NCBI GenBank assembly: GCA_012797715.1 | Contig: JAAZOO010000546.1 | Coordinates: 1 to 5,091 of the forward strand | Source: Geobacteraceae bacterium | GTDB taxonomy: Bacteria; Desulfobacterota; Desulfuromonadia; Geobacterales; Geobacteraceae | Reading direction: 5' to 3' | Length of the DNA: 5,091 nucleotides | In this document: one piece after another, positions 1-5,091 of the stretch | Layout: each line of letters starts with the position of its first letter | Position numbering within the stretch: the stretch's first letter is position 1 | Notes under the pieces: generated by a model | The model's database searches: none | What the model was told of the DNA's origin: nothing | Seen by the model: the letters and a program-made list of their open reading frames with translations, nothing else | Translations under genes and position numbers: made by a program

Positions 1-1278
1 AGTGCAAAGGACAAATGAGAAGGCCCCCAGAAGATAGAAAAGCGACCTGTAGGTGCGCATTTTGCGAAACAACATTACGGAAAGCGCCGCAAAGGACGCG
101 ACAGTCACGGACAGAATCAGCCAGCGGATATCCCTGGATATGGAGGCTACCTCAGGCAGACCCGCCAGATACCTGTCAAGTATACCGCTCAAGTAGGCGA
201 AACCTCCCAGAGCGACAAAGGAGAAGAAGGCCACGTAGGCGATGATCTCACGGCCCGGCCGGACACGGTCATGCCATTGCCGCTCAAAAAGATAGGCGAC
301 AATGACCGACACCGCCGGAAATATCGGAAGAATGTAAGGCGGCAGTTTTGAGCCTGACAGACTGAAGAAAACAAAGACAACGAGTGACCAGATGAAAAAG
401 AGCCGCATCTCCTTCGTTCGCCAAAATCGTGCAACCGCCCGAGGGATGAATATCGACCATGGGAAAAGTCCGCCGAACAGGACCGGAAAAAAGTAATAGA
501 GAGGCCCCGACCTCTTGTGCCTGGTCGTAAGAAATCGCAGAATATGCTGATCCACGAAAAAGAACTTGAAAAACTCTTTCTCTCTCAGACACACAATGAC
601 GAACCAGGGCACGACTATCAAGCAAAAGAGCAGCAGGGCCTTCACTGAGAGCATGTCCTTCAGGAAAAGCATTTTCTTTTCAGACCAGAGGAAAAGGACA
701 ATGGTAACAAACATAAGGATGAGAGCTACCGGTCCCTTGGCCAGAGCCGCGAGGGCAAGAGCGGCAAAGAACAGATAAAGGAACAGTGGTCTCTTCTCCC
801 GGTAGTATTGGTAGAAACACAGCAACGAGCCGAAGAGGAGAAATGAGAACAGCATGTCGATGGTTACCACATGTGAGATAGCGAAGAAACCGAACGAAGT
901 CAACAGCATGAGGGAGGAGAGAAGGCCAACCTCATCGCCAAACCAGCGCGACGCAAATAGATACATGATGAGCACACACAGGAGGGCGGCCAGCGCATTG
1001 GGGAACCTGAAAGACCACTCACTCACGCCTAAGACCTTGTAGGAAAGGGCCTCAACCCAGTAGAGAAGCGGCGGTTTCTCGAAATAGCGGACGTAGTTGA
1101 GGTGGGGAACGACGTAATCGCCCTGCTCCACCATTTCGCGAGGGATCTCTGCATATCTTCCCTCATCGGGCTCCTTGAGGGAGTAAGTACCGAGGTTATG
1201 GAAAAGGAAAATGTACGAACACGCCAGGATAATGAGCAGGTAAATGACCCTTTTTCTGCGGCGGCTGTCTGTTAACAC
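1..1278 (-). CDS. ArnT/GT83-like integral membrane glycosyltransferase (C-terminus off left edge)
   Basis: The frame is open for 426 codons from a GTG at 1276-1278 to the window edge. ArnT-type proteins are about 550 residues, so the last 100-150 are probably missing. After TM1 (about 11-27) comes the family hallmark EPDEGRYAEIPREM (36-49, with the acidic pair D38/E39), then YFEKPPLLYW (65-74, E67/K68), TID (139-141), LAKGPVAL (179-186), VDQHILRF (242-249) and GSKLPPYILP (309-318). The last motif is close to the KLPTYILP segment of ArnT. Many hydrophobic helices follow. Known relatives move a sugar from a polyprenyl-phosphate carrier to lipid A or another envelope acceptor on the periplasmic face of the inner membrane. 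Donor and acceptor cannot be read from this sequence, and no arn synthesis genes are nearby. It lies downstream of the histidine kinase but appears to have its own regulated promoter. The family call is firm; calling it arnT would be over-reach. Confidence 0.94.
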   Translation of the reverse strand, partial: MLTDSRRRKRVIYLLIILACSYIFLFHNLGTYSLKEPDEGRYAEIPREMVEQGDYVVPHLNYVRYFEKPPLLYWVEALSYKVLGVSEWSFRFPNALAALLCVLIMYLFASRWFGDEVGLLSSLMLLTSFGFFAISHVVTIDMLFSFLLFGSLLCFYQYYREKRPLFLYLFFAALALAALAKGPVALILMFVTIVLFLWSEKKMLFLKDMLSVKALLLFCLIVVPWFVIVCLREKEFFKFFFVDQHILRFLTTRHKRSGPLYYFFPVLFGGLFPWSIFIPRAVARFWRTKEMRLFFIWSLVVFVFFSLSGSKLPPYILPIFPAVSVIVAYLFERQWHDRVRPGREIIAYVAFFSFVALGGFAYLSGILDRYLAGLPEVASISRDIRWLILSVTVASFAALSVMLFRKMRTYRSLFYLLGAFSFVLCT

Positions 1279-1284
1279 GCATGG

Positions 1285-1289
1285 CTCCT
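1285..1289 (-). promoter_or_regulatory. Shine-Dalgarno AGGAG fixing a GTG start
   Basis: On the minus strand AGGAG lies 6 nt before the GTG at 1276-1278. An ATG lies just upstream of that GTG (1280-1282 on this strand) but is out of frame with the glycosyltransferase and too close to the Shine-Dalgarno. The GTG is therefore the supported start. Confidence 0.8.
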
Positions 1290-1315
1290 GTGATGATTTT
1301 TTATTGTCCGGCCAC

Positions 1316-1321
1316 AGTATA
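1316..1321 (-). promoter_or_regulatory. Candidate -10 hexamer TATACT for the left glycosyltransferase
   Basis: TATACT matches the sigma-70 consensus at 5 of 6 positions and lies 37 nt before the GTG start. At the usual 17-bp distance there is no good -35 (AAGACC). Instead an 11-bp-spaced hexamer array ends 11 bp upstream, as in activator-dependent OmpR/PhoB-type promoters. The promoter upstream of the right glycosyltransferase has its -10 at the same distance from the equivalent array. Predicted 5' leader is about 30 nt. Transcription start is not determined. Confidence 0.5.
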
Positions 1322-1332
1322 TCCTCGTGTCG

Positions 1333-1373
1333 ATTACCGGTCTTTGACCGCCGCATTATCTTTTGGTAATGTT
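1333..1373 (-). promoter_or_regulatory. Operator-like 11-bp direct-repeat array before the left glycosyltransferase
   Basis: Reading the minus strand, hexamers recur with an exact 11-bp pitch: a weak CATTAC (1366-1371), GATAAT (1355-1360), GGTCAA (1344-1349) and GGTAAT (1333-1338). Tandem repeats at one helical turn are the normal binding layout of OmpR/PhoB-family regulators, and one is encoded about 1 kb upstream. The last repeat takes the place of a -35 element and ends 11 bp before the candidate -10. The array aligns without gaps to the one at 4941-4981, with 24 of 38 identical positions. Binding by the local regulator is inferred from layout and duplication, not shown. Confidence 0.55.
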
Positions 1374-1389
1374 GGTGGGTTTCAAACTG

Positions 1390-2436
1390 TTAAGAGGTGC
1401 GTCCCGGCAGGGTTACGATCAGCTGTGAGCCTCCACGGGGGGTGTTGGCGGCAGTAATAGTCCCTCCATGGATAAGGACAAATGCTTGTGCCAGGCTGAG
1501 ACCGAGCCCGCTTCCCGGCGTGGACCGGCTCCTCTCGCCCCTGAAGAACCTCTCAAAAATGTGGGGCAGGTCTGCTTCCGGTATGCCGGTACCTGTATCC
1601 TCAACGATAACTGTTGCATTCTGTCCGGTATCAGTTATTAACACTGTCACGCGTCCCCCCTCAGGCGTGTATTTGAGGGCGTTATCGAGAAGATTGGCAA
1701 AGACGCGCTGCATTTTCCGGCGGTCACAGGGCACAAAGACTGGCCGAGACACGCTTGTCTGCAGTTCTATATGTCTTTCCTCCGCAGACGGCTGAAAAAG
1801 CTCTTGCAGGTCGGCGATCAATTCAACCAGGTCTGTCCTTTCCCTATTCAGTTTTGCGAGCCCGGCCTCGGCCTCGGAAATGTCAAGCGTTGTATTGATG
1901 AGGTCAAGGAGTCGGTCGCATTCCTCAATGATGAGCCCGGCTGTAGAGGCGATCTCCTCATCTGTCCGCTTCCCAGCCAGGGCCATTTCCGCGAGCCCCC
2001 GCATCCTCGTGATCGGGCTTCTGAGATCATGGGCGATGTTCTCCGTGATTTCCCTCATTTGTTCGATGAGCGCCTGGGTGTGCCCCACCATTGCGTTGAA
2101 GGTCTGGGCGAGGCGATCTATCTCATCATTTCGCCCCGTTACCGGGACCCTTCTGTCGAGTGCGCCATTCGATATATCGACGGCGGCACGTGTCATTTCT
2201 TCGACCCCTGACAGGGCACGCTTCGCCATGAACCAGCCTATGGCCCCCGACAGTGCTATACCGATTGCGAGGGGAACGCCAAAGTATTCCCGGAAGTCCT
2301 CCCTGAGTTCTGACAGGGCATGATGGCTGATGCCGTGACTGCTCCCGTAAAGGACGATGAAATAGAAAGCGGCAAGGGTCGCAAGCAGGCACGCCGCAAA
2401 GATCCCCGCGTACCAGATGGTAAGACGAAACACCAC
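1390..2436 (-). CDS. HAMP-domain sensor histidine kinase, short periplasmic loop
   Basis: This is the membrane sensor of a two-component pair with the regulator just upstream. Numbered from the GTG at 2434-2436 (348 aa): TM1 about 6-30, a short periplasmic loop about 31-53, TM2 about 54-71, HAMP about 72-125, the DHp H-box NIAHDLRSP with phospho-acceptor H136, N-box FANLLDNALKYTP (246-258), G1 DTGTGIP (280-286), F-box IFERFFR (293-299) and G2 GSGLGLSLA (308-316). All kinase motifs are intact and there is no PAS or other cytoplasmic sensor domain. Start choice: an in-frame ATG at 2511 would give 373 aa but overlaps the regulator by 62 nt and has only a poorly spaced AGGG. The GTG at 2436 lies 13 nt past the regulator's stop, with GAAGAG 9 nt before it. 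I prefer the GTG, but the ATG is possible. The short loop is histidine- and glutamate-rich; its ligand is unknown. Confidence 0.93.
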   Translation of the reverse strand: MVFRLTIWYAGIFAACLLATLAAFYFIVLYGSSHGISHHALSELREDFREYFGVPLAIGIALSGAIGWFMAKRALSGVEEMTRAAVDISNGALDRRVPVTGRNDEIDRLAQTFNAMVGHTQALIEQMREITENIAHDLRSPITRMRGLAEMALAGKRTDEEIASTAGLIIEECDRLLDLINTTLDISEAEAGLAKLNRERTDLVELIADLQELFQPSAEERHIELQTSVSRPVFVPCDRRKMQRVFANLLDNALKYTPEGGRVTVLITDTGQNATVIVEDTGTGIPEADLPHIFERFFRGERSRSTPGSGLGLSLAQAFVLIHGGTITAANTPRGGSQLIVTLPGRTS

Positions 2437-2449
2437 GGAGTGCCGCTCT

Positions 2450-3127
2450 TCATACAGCTTCTTTAAGTATGTAGCCGGCTCCCCGGATGGTGTGAATAAG
2501 TTTTTTATCATGATCCCTGTCTATCTTGTCGCGCAATTTGCTCATGCGTGCTTCCACAATATTCGTTTGTGGGTCAAAATTGAGGTCCCAGACATGCTCA
2601 ATGAGCATCGTTTTTGAAACTACCCTGCCCGTATTGCGCATGAGGTATTCAAGGAGGAGGAACTCTCTGGGCTGAAGTTCAATCGGCCGTCCCGAACGGG
2701 TAACCTCCCGCGATAAAAGATCCATCACTAGATCAGCGACCTCGAGGCGTGTGGTCTCGGGAACGCCCGTTGCCCTACGGATGAGGGCTTGGACGCGCGC
2801 GAGGAGTTCGGAAAAGGCAAAAGGCTTCGTCAGGTAGTCGTCACTTCCTGTTTGCAGGCCTTTTACCCGGTCATCCACAGAGCGTTTGGCGCTGAGGATC
2901 ATTATGGGAATATTCGGCTTTGTCTCTCTGAGCCTCGTAATAAGCGACAGCCCGTCGAGCTTTGGCAGCATCAGATCCACAACGACGGCATCATATGGTT
3001 CGGTAAGAGCCAGATGCAATCCGTCCTCGCCGTCTACCGCATTGTCTACGGCAAAGCCTGCCTCCCTGAGGCCTTTTATGACGAAGGAAGAAATAATGGG
3101 ATCATCTTCGACGAGCAGTAACCGCAC
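2450..3127 (-). CDS. OmpR/PhoB-family response regulator
   Basis: This is a 225-aa transcription factor of normal length for the family. The receiver domain (about 1-115) has the acidic pair D8/D9, phospho-acceptor D51 in VVVDLMLP, switch residue S79 and K101 in the LTKPF motif. The C-terminal winged helix (about 127-223) has LQPREFLLLEYL, the helix-turn-helix region around SKTMLIEHVWD, a recognition helix around TNIVEARMSKLRDKI and the closing wing HTIRGAGYIL. The overall pattern is close to CusR/PmrA/QseB-type regulators. The GTG start at 3125-3127 has a good Shine-Dalgarno. It lies 40 nt downstream of the right glycosyltransferase with no terminator in the gap, so the two are probably co-transcribed and followed by the cognate kinase. 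Its likely targets are the two 11-bp repeat arrays before the glycosyltransferases, which would make its own operon autoregulated. The target assignment is inference. Confidence 0.96.
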   Translation of the reverse strand: MRLLLVEDDPIISSFVIKGLREAGFAVDNAVDGEDGLHLALTEPYDAVVVDLMLPKLDGLSLITRLRETKPNIPIMILSAKRSVDDRVKGLQTGSDDYLTKPFAFSELLARVQALIRRATGVPETTRLEVADLVMDLLSREVTRSGRPIELQPREFLLLEYLMRNTGRVVSKTMLIEHVWDLNFDPQTNIVEARMSKLRDKIDRDHDKKLIHTIRGAGYILKEAV

Positions 3128-3134
3128 GATTAAT

Positions 3135-3140
3135 TCCTTT
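3135..3140 (-). promoter_or_regulatory. Shine-Dalgarno AAAGGA for the response regulator GTG start
   Basis: AAAGGA lies 7 nt before the GTG at 3125-3127, inside the 40-nt gap after the right glycosyltransferase's stop codon. The next residues (RLLLVEDD) are the normal beginning of a receiver domain, so this start is well supported. The gap shows no hairpin with a T-run and no 11-bp repeat array. Confidence 0.75.
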
Positions 3141-3167
3141 CAGGGCTTTCTTTCATTTCCGACAATC

Positions 3168-4889
3168 CTATTCTATCACAACGGGCTGCTCTATTTCACC
3201 CTCGGCGGGAAGTGCTGTTGTGCGCGCCGTGCCATCCCGCTTACTTTGCAGGATGGCAAGGGAACGGTCGGTACCCATCGCCTGCCTGAAGAGAACAGTC
3301 ATTTTCCCCGTCGACAGAAGCTCTGCCTCCATTTTCCCGTTCTTGTCCCGTACAATGACGAACACCGTCTTTTTTCTCTCAAGGGCCCCGGTGAGTTGAG
3401 GTATGGAATCGATCTCCTTAAGAAAATGACCCGTATAAAACGGAATGGCCCCCAGGACTGTCTCATCTGGCCGCCAGACGTAGAGTTCGTCCGATGAAGA
3501 TACCGATCCCTTGACGGCCTGACAGAATGGCACGAAGCTTTTGAACTGGTCTAGGATGGGCATGGCGGCAATGAGGCCTAAAAAAAGCAGTGACAGAATC
3601 GCGGCCGACGAGAACCCCCAGAACTTTAACATATCACTCCTATGATTCCACAGTGCCGTGACGGAAAAAACAATTGCGACCACGGCAAAAGAGATGGTCA
3701 GGACCAGTATTCTTGGCGGGATGTAAAAACCAAGCTTTTTCGATGCCACGACAAGGCCGGGAACAACGGCGATCCCCGCAAGGAGCGGGAGAATGCCAAA
3801 GGAACATATGAACACCTTTTCCCATTTTTCGAAAACAGTTCCCTTGATGGCAGCATCGATATACACGGCAATCAACAGGGAGATCGGTGCAAACACCGGC
3901 ATGAGGTACAGTGCGCGCTTTGTCGATGCCGTGCTAAGGAAGATAAATCCGGCGAGAAACCAGCATAGCATGAGAAGTATTCCCTTCCCGGCCCTGCCCT
4001 TCTCTCTATCGGATCGGCGAAGGCTCCGGTAAAGTGCGGGCGCGGCGAGAACGCTCCAAGGCAGAAAAGCAACAGGGAATTGGATCAGGTAGTAGTAGAA
4101 AGGCTGGCGATGTCCCGTTGAACCGCCCGCAAACCTTTCGAGATGGTTGTGAACGAAGAAGACCCGCAGATACTCACTACTGCCCTGATGCCACAGGGAA
4201 AGAAACCAGGGTATAGTCATGGTAAGGAAAATGAGGAAGCCGAGCCATAAATGCATCTTGAGCATATGCCGGGCATTCCCGTCGAAAATGAGGAAAGCCA
4301 GTATGGCGATGCCCGGAATGACAACCCCGATGAAGCCCTTTGTGTAAAAACCAAGGGTACAGCAAATATAGCACAGGCCGTAGAAGATAAACCTCTTCCG
4401 GCGATTGTCAGAAAGATAGGCGATCATGAAAAAATCAAGAGAGAGGACGACAAAGCAGGTCAGGGCGCTGTCCACTATAACCCAGTGCGCCACCCTGAAA
4501 TATTCTCCGCAGGTCGCCATGGCAAGGGCCGAAATAAACCCTGTCCTTGGCCCGAATAGAAGGTTGCCGAGAAAAAATAACGCGGCCACACCCCCTAAGG
4601 CAAAAACAGTCGAAGGTATCCTCACAATCGTGTCAGACGGTCCGCCAAATACCCTGAACACGGCTGCCAGCGACGCATAGTACAGGGGGGGCTGCTCAAG
4701 AAAAGGTTTCTGATTGAGTGTCGGAACCGCCCAGTTTCCGCTCAGTGCCATCTCCCTCCCGATCTCGGCCACCCTGGGTTCGTCGGCCGTCCACAATCCG
4801 TGGTTCGCGAGACCGACCCAGAAAAGGGGTACTACAATGACAAAGAGAAGGACAAAATAAAGAAGGGATTGCTTGCTGGTTAAAGGCAC
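3168..4889 (-). CDS. ArnT/GT83-like (PMT_2-type) integral membrane glycosyltransferase
   Basis: This is a complete 573-aa protein of usual family length. TM1 (about 9-27) is followed by the family hallmark TADEPRVAEIGREM (34-47, D36/E37), FLEQPPLYY (63-71), VIVDSALTCF (137-146), FYTKGFIGVVIPG (181-193), the conserved NHLERF block (248-253) with QPFYYYL (262-268) and LPW (276-278), and STKRALYLMP (322-331). About a dozen TM helices extend to roughly residue 445; a C-terminal soluble part of about 125 residues, probably periplasmic, follows. Relatives transfer a sugar from a polyprenyl-phosphate donor to lipid A or another envelope glycan. Two diagnostic positions differ from the left paralogue: Q66 replaces the lysine of FEKPP, and TKRALYLMP replaces SKLPPYILP. 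The two probably use different substrates. It is first in an operon with the regulator and kinase. The GTG start at 4887-4889 is chosen from a strong Shine-Dalgarno. The substrate is not identifiable. Confidence 0.95.
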   Translation of the reverse strand: MPLTSKQSLLYFVLLFVIVVPLFWVGLANHGLWTADEPRVAEIGREMALSGNWAVPTLNQKPFLEQPPLYYASLAAVFRVFGGPSDTIVRIPSTVFALGGVAALFFLGNLLFGPRTGFISALAMATCGEYFRVAHWVIVDSALTCFVVLSLDFFMIAYLSDNRRKRFIFYGLCYICCTLGFYTKGFIGVVIPGIAILAFLIFDGNARHMLKMHLWLGFLIFLTMTIPWFLSLWHQGSSEYLRVFFVHNHLERFAGGSTGHRQPFYYYLIQFPVAFLPWSVLAAPALYRSLRRSDREKGRAGKGILLMLCWFLAGFIFLSTASTKRALYLMPVFAPISLLIAVYIDAAIKGTVFEKWEKVFICSFGILPLLAGIAVVPGLVVASKKLGFYIPPRILVLTISFAVVAIVFSVTALWNHRSDMLKFWGFSSAAILSLLFLGLIAAMPILDQFKSFVPFCQAVKGSVSSSDELYVWRPDETVLGAIPFYTGHFLKEIDSIPQLTGALERKKTVFVIVRDKNGKMEAELLSTGKMTVLFRQAMGTDRSLAILQSKRDGTARTTALPAEGEIEQPVVIE

Positions 4890-4895
4890 AGGGTT

Positions 4896-4901
4896 TCCTC
4901 T
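4896..4901 (-). promoter_or_regulatory. Shine-Dalgarno AGAGGA for the right glycosyltransferase GTG start
   Basis: AGAGGA lies 6 nt before the GTG at 4887-4889. The GTG places about eight polar or basic residues before TM1, as expected. No ATG in this frame offers a better start. Confidence 0.75.
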
Positions 4902-4923
4902 CGTTGATATGTATTACCATGCT

Positions 4924-4929
4924 ATTCTA
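4924..4929 (-). promoter_or_regulatory. Candidate -10 hexamer TAGAAT for the transferase-regulator-kinase operon
   Basis: TAGAAT matches the sigma-70 consensus at 5 of 6 positions and lies 34 nt before the GTG start. The 17-bp upstream position holds GGTTCC, not a usable -35. The last hexamer of an 11-bp repeat array ends 11 bp upstream instead, exactly as at the left promoter. This suggests an activator-dependent promoter with a leader of about 28 nt. Confidence 0.5.
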
Positions 4930-4940
4930 CGACAAAAGAT

Positions 4941-4981
4941 ATGACCGGAACCTCACCACAACATTACCAGTTGATAACATT
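4941..4981 (-). promoter_or_regulatory. Operator-like 11-bp direct-repeat array before the right glycosyltransferase
   Basis: On the minus strand four hexamers recur every 11 bp: TGTTAT (4974-4979), GGTAAT (4963-4968), GGTGAG (4952-4957) and GGTCAT (4941-4946). The layout matches an OmpR/PhoB-type activator site sitting in place of a -35 element. The same arrangement, at the same distance from its -10, occurs at 1333-1373. Since this array heads the operon containing the regulator, binding by that regulator would give positive autoregulation. Repeat positions are seen directly; the protein partner is inferred. Confidence 0.55.
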
Positions 4982-5091
4982 CAGGGTTTATACTCCATTT
5001 CTATCCGTAATCCATGATTCTTCTTCATACGCGCCAGGCTTGCTTCGTAGGTGCAGCTTTATAAGGAAAAGCATCTGTTGATCTGCGGCTA

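Noticed and set aside
284..625. 113-codon minus-strand frame inside the left transferase region.
   Set aside because: It is a shadow of the partial transferase, which reads continuously in another frame through all family motifs. No frameshift is needed.
1338..1350. Small hairpin CGGTC-TTT-GACCG between the kinase and the left transferase, considered as a terminator.
   Set aside because: The stem is only 5 bp and no T-run follows on the minus strand. It arises from the overlapping hexamers of the operator-like array. Read-through from the kinase into the left transferase therefore remains possible.
2256..2453. Minus-strand frame starting at the ATG that overlaps the regulator stop (ATGA), which looks like a coupled start.
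   Set aside because: The frame is out of register with the kinase, whose motifs all lie in another frame, and it stops after 65 codons without any recognisable domain.
2886..3497. 203-codon plus-strand frame spanning the regulator/transferase junction.
   Set aside because: It is antisense to two well-supported genes, has no recognisable domain and a low-complexity serine-rich beginning. It looks like a chance frame.
4960..4981. Direct repeat AACATT-N10-AACATT on the plus strand.
   Set aside because: The 16-bp period does not fit OmpR-family spacing and the pattern is not repeated at the left promoter. The 11-bp hexamer array explains the region better.
4982..5091. Searched for tRNA, riboswitch or small RNA in the right-edge region.
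   Set aside because: No cloverleaf, strong stem-loop or T-run terminator was seen. Only short open frames are present.

Overview
The window is a chromosomal-type segment with about half G+C. It probably comes from a Gram-negative bacterium, because it encodes two integral inner-membrane glycosyltransferases of the ArnT/GT83 class, whose known members decorate lipid A or other envelope glycolipids. The style of the proteins (short-loop HAMP histidine kinase, CusR/PmrA-like OmpR regulator, PMT_2-type transferases, frequent GTG starts) would suit a Desulfobacterota-like lineage, but that is a guess. There is no sign of mobile DNA, RNA genes, CRISPR or large repeats.

All genes lie on the minus strand. 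In the direction of transcription (right to left) they are: a regulatory region (about 4890-5091); a complete ArnT-like glycosyltransferase (3168-4889); an OmpR-family response regulator (2450-3127), 40 nt downstream; a sensor histidine kinase (1390 to about 2436) that follows or overlaps the regulator's stop; a 111-nt intergenic region (1279-1389); and a second, different ArnT-like glycosyltransferase (1-1278) whose C-terminus runs off the left edge. Three of the four genes clearly start at GTG behind good Shine-Dalgarno sequences, and the kinase may do so too.

The most interesting feature is regulatory. Upstream of each glycosyltransferase there is an array of GGTNAT-like hexamers spaced exactly 11 bp apart, which is the usual layout of OmpR/PhoB-family binding sites. 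In both promoters the last hexamer ends 11 bp before a -10 hexamer (TAGAAT or TATACT) and no consensus -35 is present. Aligned without gaps on the coding strand, the two arrays match at 24 of 38 positions. No such array precedes the regulator gene itself.

The simplest model is a self-contained, autoregulated module. The kinase senses an envelope signal and phosphorylates the regulator. The regulator then activates the promoter of the transferase-regulator-kinase operon and a second promoter serving the other transferase. This resembles PmrAB control of arnT in outline. However, no aminoarabinose synthesis genes are visible, the two transferases differ from each other at family-diagnostic motifs, and their sugar donor and acceptor are unknown.
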